Part shown: positions 24,504 through 34,538 of the stretch, in pieces | How positions within the stretch are numbered: the first letter of the stretch is position 1 | Layout of the letters: the number at the start of each line of letters is the position of its first letter | Origin: Takakia lepidozioides | Lineage: Eukaryota; Streptophyta; Takakiopsida; Takakiales; Takakiaceae | Direction: 5' to 3' | Assembly (NCBI GenBank): GCA_030704615.1 | Contig: CM060731.1 | Location: forward strand, 15,192,001-15,256,000 | Length of the DNA: 64,000 nt | Notes under the pieces: model-generated | Seen by the model: only the letters and a program-made list of their open reading frames with translations | Told to the model about the DNA's origin: nothing | Database searches by the model: none | Translations under genes and position numbers: made by a program

Positions 24504-27035
24504 TCATGTATGCGGATCAGTATGATTAACCACCCCATGAAGCCTGAACTCCTTCACTGCTGCGGGAGTCAAAGCAGGGTGCATCCTGACAAGGCAGACG
24601 GCCTCAAAAAGGCGGGTCTGCACACAAGACAACATGAAGCACATATGAGTGAATGCCAAGAAAAACATCTGAAAAGAACAGTGCTTCAACCCTCCAAAAT
24701 TGAGTACGTTGACGCACTCATTTTCCGGTTGGGTGAACTTGAACTTGAAATGAAGCAGGCAAGAGAAGGTCCATTACCATTTGCCCCAGACAGTCACCCT
24801 TTGTCAAGTACAGGCTATTCACACCATTCCACGTTTTGATGAACTTCATCCCCGAGGAGCTCCCGTTGACATTTCGTAGTGATGGACTGGATCATTACAA
24901 AAACCCCTGCATTCATTAAAAAAAAATTGCAAAATGAAAAGACCCACCGCCAATACCTCTCGTCAAATGCATTCCATGTTGGGCAAGTACCAGTGGGGAG
25001 AATGTCCGGTACAGTGGCTGCCCATCTGGAATGTCCACAATCACCATGTCTGCACCATACGGTTTCTGAGCACCATTCACCCAACACTGCCCCTTCGAAA
25101 CCTGAAAACAGATAGAAGGCAAAAATTAAATCACTATCCAAAATGGAAAACATTAACAACAACAAACAAGGGAAATTGGCTTACCAACTCAAGAAATTCA
25201 CACAGTTTGGCCCAAGTTCGAGAGGGTTCTCCAGTGTAACCAGATCTCCTGCTCTCTATCATGTCAAGGAATGAATCGTTCACAAGCTCGCATTTACATT
25301 CTCGGAGGATTCTGGATGGGTGCTCCACTGCGTCATATGGCTCAAACTTCCCTTGCGTTTTCGTTCCTTGTTTGCAATTGGGGTCTGCGCTGCCTCATCC
25401 CCTGCAGTCTCCCCTTGGGTGGCCATCTCCTTCCCTTTGTCCTTTGTACCCTTTCCCTTTCCCTTCCCTCTCGCAAGAGTTTTGTTGGTTGCGGGTTCTT
25501 TCTCAGCGAGGTTCCGCAGATTTCTTTCATGCAATTCCTTGTCTGTTAGAGGGGCCAACGACTCCGCATTGTCAAGATACCAGCAACAGTAGTCCTTCAG
25601 GTGATATCTCCCGTAGTCTCCAAGGATGGCTGCCATGAAGGCAGGGTACTTACTGAGGTTTTTCCCTGGAATGAGCACGTTCTTGATATACCTACAAAAC
25701 AAAGGAGGTACACCTTTAGACCGTGGAGGCAAAACAATATGGAGTCTGGCCCTCCCAAAATGCGTGCGTCGACGCACACAGTTTGGGGGTGCAAACCACA
25801 TGACCATGAGGCAACCGAAATCCAGTGCTACCCCCACAAGCAACACAAGCAAATAAGAAAAACATAGGGTTGCATATGCATTAAGATATCCCATTCGTGT
25901 GTTAGATTGTCCTTGATGTTTGAGAACACCCTGACAGGCAGCAAGAACAGCCATCGAAGCAATGAAATCCATGATGGAGGGGAAAACACACATGAGTTGT
26001 GGCCCTCTAAAATTGCGTGCGTTGGTGCACGCAGTTTGGAGGGCCACAAACTGCATGTCTACTGAATGCCAAAGATAAATTTCAAAAAAATGAATTCACT
26101 AACATATACAAGACCCTCTTTATGGCTCCCTCTGCTCCGAACTGCTAGTCAAAGTCATTTGTGCGGGATATGCCTCCATCTCGGGAAAACTCTCTGAAGA
26201 AGCAGTTGCTCCACGCAGTGGCCTTCCACTGTCTCAAGTAATCCTCCAGAGTGTCCTCGGGCATTGTCATCGTTATTTTGTAATCATGACGTTTTTTCTC
26301 CAGCACCCTGTTTGCACGAGCTTCAATCTGTCGGGAGACATATGCCTGGGTTAGAGTCCATGTCTGGGAAGATATTTCTAAAATTTCAAGCAAAGAAAGT
26401 CCTAAATAATACCTGGCTCCAGTAGGTGACTTTGTGCAGCCATGTATCAAAAACTTGGTCGCTGAAGGGTTTGATGTGCCCAGTGTTCTCATCTCTTTCC
26501 CCCCTAGGGAAGCAGTATGTATCCTTGACAGTTGAGTCGGAATTCCAAATCTCCAACCATTTCACTTTCTGGTCTGTGTCCACCGCTATAGTTAACAACC
26601 GGTGCAGCTTCTCCTGTGTCATTTCCGGTTTGGTGTTATTGTTCCAGTGGATCCTCACCTGGTTTAGGAACTCGTGACCAAAATCAGGGTTAGCTATTCT
26701 CAGCTGCTTCACGAAAGCGCTCATGAGCTTCTTCCGGGTCTCATTCATCTGCAATTTCATGGCTTCTGCCACTCCCTTGGACATTCTCATACCCTCCAGG
26801 TTTTTCAAATAGTACTCTGCTTTTCCTCTCTCTCCAGCTTCAGCTATTTCTTGCTGCAAAACGTAAATCGGAATGAGATCACATATTACTTACAATTGCA
26901 ACAGACAATGGAAGGCCCAAGTGGTGGAATACTTACCGTGTACATGTACTCCATGAATGCTTCCCTCGTCAGCTTGTACCAGGTGTCTGACATTTTGGAT
27001 GTCAAGCATTTCTTGAAGGACTCCGCACTTAGGAT
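24504..27035 (-). pseudogene. Transposon-associated amino-methyltransferase-like gene, copy A
   Basis: A multi-exon gene truncated at both ends. Exons read leftward: 27035-26937, 26853-26413, 26327 to about 26110, 25691 to about 25280, about 25328-25185, 25101 to about 24950, about 24880-24778, and 24617-24504. Most junctions have GT-AG sites. The N-terminal half is unrecognised and is followed by a lysine-rich linker. A-D-M-V-I-V-D-I-P-D-G at 25054-25020 occupies the place of the DPPY catalytic motif of N6-adenine/N4-cytosine methyltransferases. Next come K-T-W-N-G-V-N-S-L-Y and T-R-L-F-E-A-V-C-L-V-R, shared with copy B. The AdoMet-binding part is missing here. Lesions are a TAG at 26145-26147 and a frameshift near 25335. 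A CACTA terminus at 27036 cuts its 5' side. Function is inferred from copy B. Confidence 0.62.
25747..26046. mobile_element. 300-bp element with palindromic inverted termini
   Basis: The left end starts TGGCCCTCCCAAAATGCG and the right end in reverse starts TGGCCCTCCAAACTGCG. Each terminus of about 45 bp is itself a hairpin centred on GTGCG/CGCAC. It lies in an intron of methyltransferase copy A, between exons at 26110 and 25691. I found no target duplication, so the superfamily is open. Confidence 0.55.
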
Positions 27036-27244
27036 CACTACAGCAAATGGGGGGGTTTTGCGATGCCAGCCACGCCCCACGCCCTGCGCGGCGCCGAGCA
27101 TGCAACGCCAACCTCGCGACGCCTTTTTGCGATGCCCGGCCGTCGCAAACAGACACCGCGGGTCGCCACCTGGCGTCGGGGCCATGCGGCGACGCCCGGC
27201 CGTCGCACGGGCGGATGAAGGGCAGGAGGCAGCCCTTCCGTGCG
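27036..27244. mobile_element. CACTA terminus and subterminal repeats
   Basis: It begins CACTACAGCAAATGG at 27036, a canonical CACTA end, and continues with GCGACG-type subterminal repeats. It interrupts methyltransferase copy A on its left. It stops at about 27244 inside gypsy family A gag. The matching terminus (TTTGCTGTAGTG on the plus strand) was not found in the window. Confidence 0.75.
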
Positions 27245-29139
27245 TAGGCCTGGTGGTTATAACAATGGCATGGAAGGGAGAGGTAATTCAAGAGGGAATT
27301 ACCAAAGAAATTCCAGAGGCAACTATCAGGGTAATCCAAGGGGGAATTACCACCCAGGGAATCAGGATTACAGAAATAATCCAAGAGCAGACCAAGGGCG
27401 AGGACCCAATGGTGAAGAACTGTGTTACTATTGTAATCAGCCAGGACATCGCAAGGCAGCCTGTTCATTCTGGATTAGACACCAGAATGAGATGAGAGCT
27501 CCTGTGAATGAGGGCCAGTGGTGGCAGCTCACATGGCTAGGCCATGTGTTGTACCAGAAGTAAGTACAATGATAGTAACAAGAAGCAAAGCCAAACCAAT
27601 ACCTCCAGTAGTTGAGGAAGATGATGATAATGGAAATGGCAGTGATATGCCTAAAGATGATGAGGCTTGGAGAGATGAGAAGGAACTGCACAAGGAAGTG
27701 GCAGATACCATAAGGGAAATGCAAAAGAATACTGATATTCCTGTGGCAGATTCCTCTGATTCTGATGGAGAAGAAGAAGTGAGTGAGGATGAAAGGAAGA
27801 AAGAAGTTGCAGACATGCAAAGTAATAAAGGGACTTTGGCTGAAGTAATATGCCAGACCAAAGCAGAGATTACCATTGGACAGCTATTGGCTGTGGCACC
27901 TTATTGTAGACACAGGCTGTATCAAGCAATCAATCGAATTGCCCAGGAGACAGGAAACACAGACCCTGAACAACAAGGTGACCAGTTATAATGTGAAGCC
28001 GGAAGGGCGAGAAACAGTCATGGACTTTGATGATTCTATGCCAGTAATCCAATTGAGAATTGGAAGCACATAACTAACTGATGTACTGATAGATGGAGGC
28101 TCTGGAGTAAATATCATGACAGACCAATTAAGGAAGAAGCTTGGTCTAAGTAACATGAAACCAGCCCCATTTACAGTAACAATGGCAGATCAAAGAAGTG
28201 TACAGCCATTGGGATTGATAAGAGGAGTTAAGATACAGATACAGAAGATGATCTTTATTATCACAGTAACTGTGTTGAAGATGAAGTCATAAAAGTAAAA
28301 AAATGGAGGCTTACTCTCCTTATATTATTGGGACGTCCGTGGCTGAAACAGGCTAGGTATTTCATGACTGGAATTCTCAGTTACTAACTGTGCATAATGG
28401 ATGCACGAGATACAAATTAACCACTAAGAAATCTAGTAGATTTACCTGCTACGAGAAGAAACCTCGAGGGGTCAGAGATTATGATTGGAGGGGAGGACTG
28501 GATGAGGAGCAGGAAGCTACCCCTGTTCGCTGCCACCCAGAGTGGGAGCAGGTTGCAGAGATGCGGCTGGAAGGCCTAAGTTGTTTAAAGAGTTCTGCGT
28601 GGTGGGTAGTGACAGCAACCCCAATTGAAAGAGAACCAGCAGTTACCTATCACATTTCTATGAAGAAAGAGAAGGAGAAATGGAAATCCTAGAGGAACCA
28701 ACCGCCCTGTGAGTTTACATGATGAAGTGGGTGACTGGTTGGACAATCACAGCTGATGAGCAGGTGAGGGAAGTGAATGTGGGAACTGAAGAGGAACCGA
28801 GGATGGTGAAGGTAGGAGCTGATTTGGAGCCAGAATTCTTTGAAGAAGCTAAGAGTTGTTCATCAAATACAGAGATGTATTTGCTTGGAGCTATGAGGAT
28901 CTAAAAGGTATACCCCCTGAGATCTGTCACATAAGATTGAACTGGAACCGGTCAGTACCAATCAAGCAGGCGAGGTACAGAATGAATCCCAACTATGCAC
29001 AGAAGGTTGGAGAAGAGATCAAGAAGTTGGCTGAGGCTAAGTTTATATACCCAATAGAGTATACAACTTGGTTGTCACCCATTGTGATAGTTCCCAGAAG
29101 AATGGTACTAAGAGTTTTGTGTGAACTATAAGAAGTTGA
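27245..29139 (+). pseudogene. Ty3/gypsy family A gag end, protease and start of reverse transcriptase
   Basis: The start is an Arg/Gly/Asn-rich stretch followed by a zinc knuckle (C-Y-Y-C-N-Q-P-G-H ... C) near 27425-27470. An acidic region follows (27600-27830). A retropepsin-like motif L-I-D-G-G-S-G-V lies near 28088-28115. Reverse transcriptase begins near 28860 (F-A-W-S-Y-E-D-L-K-G, then R-Y-R-M-N-P-N-Y-A) and is lost in the assembly gap at 29140. Several stops and frame changes separate these blocks, including one after 27991 and one near 28070. It complements the gag at 18289-20695, which ends just where this begins, but on the other strand. Confidence 0.78.
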
Positions 29140-29639
29140 NNNNNNNNNNNNNNNNNNNNNNNNNNNNNNNNNNNNNNNNNNNNNNNNNNNNNNNNNNNNN
29201 NNNNNNNNNNNNNNNNNNNNNNNNNNNNNNNNNNNNNNNNNNNNNNNNNNNNNNNNNNNNNNNNNNNNNNNNNNNNNNNNNNNNNNNNNNNNNNNNNNNN
29301 NNNNNNNNNNNNNNNNNNNNNNNNNNNNNNNNNNNNNNNNNNNNNNNNNNNNNNNNNNNNNNNNNNNNNNNNNNNNNNNNNNNNNNNNNNNNNNNNNNNN
29401 NNNNNNNNNNNNNNNNNNNNNNNNNNNNNNNNNNNNNNNNNNNNNNNNNNNNNNNNNNNNNNNNNNNNNNNNNNNNNNNNNNNNNNNNNNNNNNNNNNNN
29501 NNNNNNNNNNNNNNNNNNNNNNNNNNNNNNNNNNNNNNNNNNNNNNNNNNNNNNNNNNNNNNNNNNNNNNNNNNNNNNNNNNNNNNNNNNNNNNNNNNNN
29601 NNNNNNNNNNNNNNNNNNNNNNNNNNNNNNNNNNNNNNN
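29140..29639. other. Assembly gap of 500 N
   Basis: Exactly 500 undetermined bases, probably a placeholder of unknown true length. It falls within gypsy reverse transcriptase on the left and an LTR minisatellite on the right. Confidence 0.99.
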
Positions 29640-30523
29640 GCCAACACAGCCCGTCACAGTCCGACACCAGCCGACACAGCCGCCACAGCCAGACACAACC
29701 GTCACAGCCAATCATAGCCGACACCGTCGTCACAGCCAATCACAGTCTGACACAGCCCGTCACAGCTCGACAAAGCCGCCACAGCTTCGCACAGCCCTAC
29801 ATAGCCCGACACAGCCAGTCACAGTCTGCCACAACCTTACACAGCCAGTCACAGCTTCGCACAGCTGGGGAACAGTTATCAATGGCAGGGAACGACTGTG
29901 AGGGAACGACATCTGCAAAAGGAACGTGTACTACAGGGATGACGGTTAGTTAGGAAAGCGGTTAGAACAGTTTGTAGGGGAAAAAGTCAAGAACGGGACT
30001 TCTGGGGGATCACTTCTGGAAGGACTTCGGGGGGGGGGGAGAGATCACTACTTGGAAATGAAGCGGAGAGCGCATCTCTGAGTAGAAAGAGGGAGAGCAC
30101 GGAGTAGGAGGAGAACGATCTGTTGATACTTGTTGAATGCAAGAAGTAGAGTTGTAATGTAGAGCAGAATAGAGACACCATGGCTTCAGCCTGATACTTG
30201 ATAGATATTAATCTGATACATACTTCATACTCACATTGTGTAGAGAGACCTGAGTGAAGTTGTGGAATGAATGGATGGAACTTGATAGATTTTTGAAGCA
30301 AACTGATACTTAATTGCAGATAGTAAGGTAACTCGCTAACATGAATGCGGGAAGGAGTACAAATAGGAAACACCCCCATGATACACTAGCTGTAGGTCAT
30401 GACTGATTGTTCTGAGCGGGCTGAGTGCTGGGCCTGAGTGCTTAGAGATTTCCAACTCTTCTATCTTGGAGTTCCCACCTCGGATAGCGAAGGGATGGGT
30501 GAGTAAAAGCCGCGCGACATGTA
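29640..30523 (+). repeat. Gypsy family A LTR and leader, plus orientation
   Basis: Reverse complement of about 20576-21413 at high identity, including the CACAGCC minisatellite (29640-29870) and the beginning of the family A gag frame (about 30396-30523). Because leader and gag start follow the LTR, this is a 5' LTR with a truncated element, not the 3' LTR of the reverse transcriptase piece upstream. A 13-bp duplication (GGGCCTGAGTGCT) near 30430 distinguishes it from the other copy. It ends abruptly against methyltransferase sequence at about 30523. Confidence 0.75.
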
Positions 30524-30524
30524 C

Positions 30525-31630
30525 TCCCCACTCTGCATTGCTCAGCTATAGCTAAGCTGATAATCCAGGTCAAGCAATTGAAATCCATTGCTTGCCCCAA
30601 CACCCGACGACGTGATGCCTCAGAAAGAGACGACGCCGCCGTGGTACCAGTGGTAAACCCCATTGCCCGCTCACGCTCGTCAGCATTAGGCTCCACTAAC
30701 TGCTACAACTGAGCATCCCACAGGAGGCCAGGTCCACTATCCCGGAAAGCATGCGATCCTGGGAAGCTGAGCAAAGTAGGTAATGTTGCTCGTGGTTGAC
30801 CCACCTTGTTGACCAATGTCAAAGGCGAACGGTCATCGTGTCTCACACGCTGAGCCTGCCTCCCTGTGTCCAAAATACTATCCACTGTGAGGTGTGCTGG
30901 CCGCTGCACCCCATCAAATGCACGCTTGAGCAGTGCGGGTGGCATCAAGTTAGTCCACCATAACCGTGGACGATGAGTTCGTGACCCCACTGCAGCTGCA
31001 TCTAGCAACAGTGCTGACCCAAGCCACGACCGGACTTGATGCACACTGGCCATCACCCTGGACCAAGAATTGCCCATTAGTGGCACATTCTCCAAGATGT
31101 ATGCTGGAGATACAGCTTGATGAAGCTGTAAGTGGCGCAAAACCCGCACCATCTCCCAAAACAGACCCGACCTTGAGTCTCACAATCTATTGCCATGCCC
31201 GGCTGATGAATGCCCTTGGCAGGGCCAACCTGCCACTACCAGATCAATGGAGCCAACCCGCACCAAATCCTGCGCCCCCAGCAGCAAAATGTCTGCTGGT
31301 AAGGCCTGCTAGCAGCTGACACTGACGACGTGAAGTTCTTCCAGCAAACCCCAACCCTAATTATTACAGTAGTTCTAATTCTAAATTGCCTCCACGAACT
31401 GCAGACACCGGCAATAACTCAGGGTACTGCTGCACCAACTGAGCAACATGGCGTAGGGAGACGCGTCATGCAATCTCATCCCTCTCCACATATAAGTACC
31501 GCCGTGCTCGTACACCTGCTTGTAGAACAGCAGCCAACCCGGTGCTGATCTCGCCAAACAAGTCCAGAAGGCAAATGCCTTCATCCGGATACTGCAACAC
31601 GATCAGTGTGGTGTCCAATGGTGACAACTA
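30525..31630 (-). pseudogene. C5-cytosine DNA methyltransferase domain of a Ty3/gypsy element
   Basis: The domain would transfer methyl groups from AdoMet to cytosine C5. Canonical motifs appear in order reading leftward: motif I C-L-L-D-L-F-G-E-I-S-T-G (31573-31537), motif II V-E-R-D-E, motif IV G-W-P-C-Q-G-H-S with the catalytic Cys (31230-31213), motif VI E-N-V (31092-31084), motif VIII-like H-R-P-R-L-W-W (30972-30955), and motif X-like R-E-R-A-M-G-F near 30670. It directly follows the protease in the same frame, separated by one TAG at 31628-31630. Lesions are a stop after D-E-I-A, two TAA codons and a frameshift near 31370, a TGA near 31180, and TAG at 30703. The pol gene beyond it is cut by a family A LTR copy. 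Confidence 0.9.
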
Positions 31631-32338
31631 AGGTGGTCCTGGTGCAATCCCCGCACTGTCATCCTCTCCTGACGATACAAAAGCCTCTACCCAGGCTTGT
31701 TGCACACGACAATCAGCAACCCGCTGCAAATCCTTGCTCGAGCCCCACAATGGAGTGTGAGCAACCATGGCAGGCAACTCCGCCATACCATACATGTCAT
31801 CTTGCTCTCCCGGAGGAGACACATCCTCTGAATGAGTGTTGCTATTCAACAACTCTCCAGGCCAAGTCACTGCAGCTGTGAATGCTGCCAGTGTTGGCAT
31901 CTTGCCTCGCTGGGCAACCGTAACTCCTCCTATGAACGTCACAGGGAGCTGCACACGCCGGCCCTCCCCTGACTGCCATCCAGGCCTATAGGAAGCTGAC
32001 TCCTCCCAAAAATCCAGGGTGAATCCCATGGGGTACAACACTGCCCCACCAACAAGGACATCGTACGAGACCGTGTCTGTCACAATGGCCTTGGCTCTCA
32101 TCACTGAGCCATCTGTAGGATGATCCGGCTGTAGTCTGATAGCCAACTCACGCCGTGTCATGCCCCGAGCCTGCTCTGACCCTCCTAGAGATGTCTGTAT
32201 CTGGAAAGGGCACGGCTCCATATCCGCCTCCGTGAGGCCCAATCCTGCAACAGCAGCTCTGCCCAGCATCAATGGCTGAGCTCCCGAGTCCAACAAGACC
32301 CGCAATGGCCGGTACCTCTTGCCTGTCGGTCCACTCAA
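31628..32338 (-). pseudogene. Ty3/gypsy aspartic protease (methyltransferase-bearing element)
   Basis: Retropepsin-type protease that matures the polyprotein. The active-site block V-L-L-D-S-G-A-Q-P-L-M lies near 32300, with the D-S-G triad intact. The domain continues to Y-D-V-L-V-G-G-A-V-L-Y-P-M-G near 32045, the hydrophobic end of the fold. An unassigned linker runs to the TAG at 31628-31630, after which the cytosine methyltransferase continues in frame. The frame is open over about 237 codons, so this part is better preserved than its neighbours. Confidence 0.85.
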
Positions 32339-34538
32339 ATAGAAAATGCCATCTGGTTGTCTAACATGACAACTCCAGGTGTCACCATGGCGCGCTCAAT
32401 GGCTGGCCTAGCTGATAGCTCCATCAACCTGGCAGCTGCAGCTTGCCATGGCGCCGCCGTGGCAGTCTTGATCCTCACATGTGAGGATCCCTCCGACACT
32501 ACACCTCCCACTATCTCCGCAGAAGATGAAGTAACCTCCCCACTCTCACAGAGTGTCGATGCCAGCCTAAACACCTCAGCTGGTCTTACCCCCGGCGTCA
32601 CAATCATGGTAGCCGAAAACAATGGAGCCTGGCACACAGATGTGGCCGCCCCCAGCAGCACACTAGCTGCCGTAGCCTTGGCAATACTAGGTAGTGGTGC
32701 TGCCTATGTAGCTCTCCCCAATGGTATGGTAACCTCCGCCTCGGTAACAGTCAGGCGGGAACTAGGTGCCATGGACGGCGTCGACACTGTCTCCGCCAAT
32801 GTGAATGACAAAGGAAGCCTGGACTGACGGCTTGCCTCCCCACGCTGTGGATCCAACTCCACATCAGCACCTTGTGGCTCAGGAACTCGTGCTGCTCCTC
32901 AAGTCACTGCCGCAGCTGACTCCACTTGCACTAGTGGTAGTCGTGCCCCACCCACAGTGGTAGTGGTAGTTGCACCCCTCACTAGTGGTACTGCTGCCCC
33001 ACACATGAATCCCATGCCTCCTAAGTCTCATCCCTTAGGAGCAGGAGGTGGACCATCCAGCCTTGGAGTCGGTACCACCTGAGCTGTGGCCATGGCAGCG
33101 AGCCTCTGCTCTAGCTGCTGAAACCGGTTGGCCATGCCTTGGTCACCACCCTGACCTTCTCGTCCTTGGCCATACTGAGCCTGCCCTTGGCCTGCACCTC
33201 GTGCCTGACCACCTCGTCCTCTCTGGGCTGCTCCACCTCGCCCCCGGCCACCATTGTTCCCTTGGAACTGGCCTGGGCGCAACTCAGGGTGCAAACCATA
33301 GCACTGGGCCTCTCCATGCCCGTACCTGCCACAATGCCCACACTGCACCTGTGCAAGCTGTGCCGGTGCCAAACCATTGCCTCCCTCTGGGCAATCCTTC
33401 TTGACATGGGGTCCTCTACATGTCCAGCACACCACATCCGCCCGTTGTTGGCCAGCAAATGAAGGGAGAGACCCCTGCATCTGAGGTCTTCTCTGCCCTT
33501 CCCAGGGCTTCACCTGAGCCCCCTTGCTGCCTTGAGCACGTTGAGGTCATGGCTGACTAGGAGCACCACTACCCCGTGGTGCCTCCTTAGCAAATCCCAC
33601 CATGACCACTCGTTCCTCCACCATGTTGAGCTCTATCCGCTCTGCCAGCAAAAACACATTTGCTAAGGTGGGTTGGGCCGCTTGTAGGAGAGTTGCATCC
33701 CGCACCCTTCTCCTCAGCTCCTTGTCCAATATCCCATACCAGAACTGGACTGCCTGAGCCTCCGTAACCCCTTGGATTACATTTATCAAGCGCCTCATGC
33801 GAGTGAAAGCCTCCCTCAAGCTCTCAGTAGGCTTCCTCTGGAACTCTTGCAAGCTCCTCAACTTCTCTATCCTCACCTCTTGGTAGTTCCTTCTCAACTC
33901 TTCAAAGAACTCCACAACAGGGTTGAAGGCAGGCACCGCCACTGGTGCTGGTGCAGCAGTTGCTTGGGTGGCCGTCGTAGTTGCTGTACCACTAGTCCCA
34001 CTACTGCTCGTGGAAGCTGCTGTTGTAGCTGTTGCTGCCAGTGTGGCTGCTGCCCTTGTGCCTCTAGTGCCTCTAGTGATGGAGACATAGTCGGGTGACC
34101 AGTACATCCTCTACTCCTCGATCTCAACATCGTGCCCCCGCCTAAACTCATGGTAATCGTCCATGGGCGGCCCCTCAAGGTGCTGAAACAGCCCCTTCTA
34201 TGCCATGAAAGGCGTAAACAGTTGTGGATTGCGCATTTGCTGCAAGTCACACCAACTATCAAACTCTTGGATAAATCATCTAACTCAATAGTGCCCACCG
34301 CCCCAGAGTACCTTCGTGGCTCCTTGGTGGCTCCATACATCTCCTCCATTGTGTCCCACAACAATGGCAAGGAAACAACTTGCACCGCCGGTGTGAGTCC
34401 TCTTGATTCACAATCCGAATCAAAACCTTCCGTAGAAGACACAGGAGGTGAAGGTGGCCTAAACCGCACATCTCGTCTCGTATACCTGCTAGTATCGCTA
34501 GTGCTCGTACCGGCACTTTCCCCAACAACTAGTAGCAC
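32335..34538 (-). pseudogene. Ty3/gypsy gag with zinc knuckles (methyltransferase-bearing element)
   Basis: Reading leftward, a short N-terminal region starts near 34538 and is broken by a frameshift near 34215 and a TAG near 34112. The gag core frame 34107-33547 holds an Ala/Thr-rich stretch and then F-F-E-E-L-R-R-N-Y and W-Y-G-I-L-D. The frame 33513-33028 carries two zinc knuckles: C-W-T-C ... H ... C (one residue short in the second spacer) and C-G-H-C-G-R-Y-G-H ... C, within a Gly/Gln-rich RNA-binding tail. The frame 32661-32335 links to the protease through another frameshift. Order and orientation match the protease and methyltransferase downstream, so these form one element. Confidence 0.78.

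Noticed and set aside
28993-29739. Long frames spanning the N run
   Set aside because: They consist mostly of undetermined codons and are artefacts of the gap.
32357-32827. 156-codon plus-strand frame
   Set aside because: It is antisense to the gypsy gag-protease linker, with low-complexity Ala/Ser/Thr composition; shadow frame.
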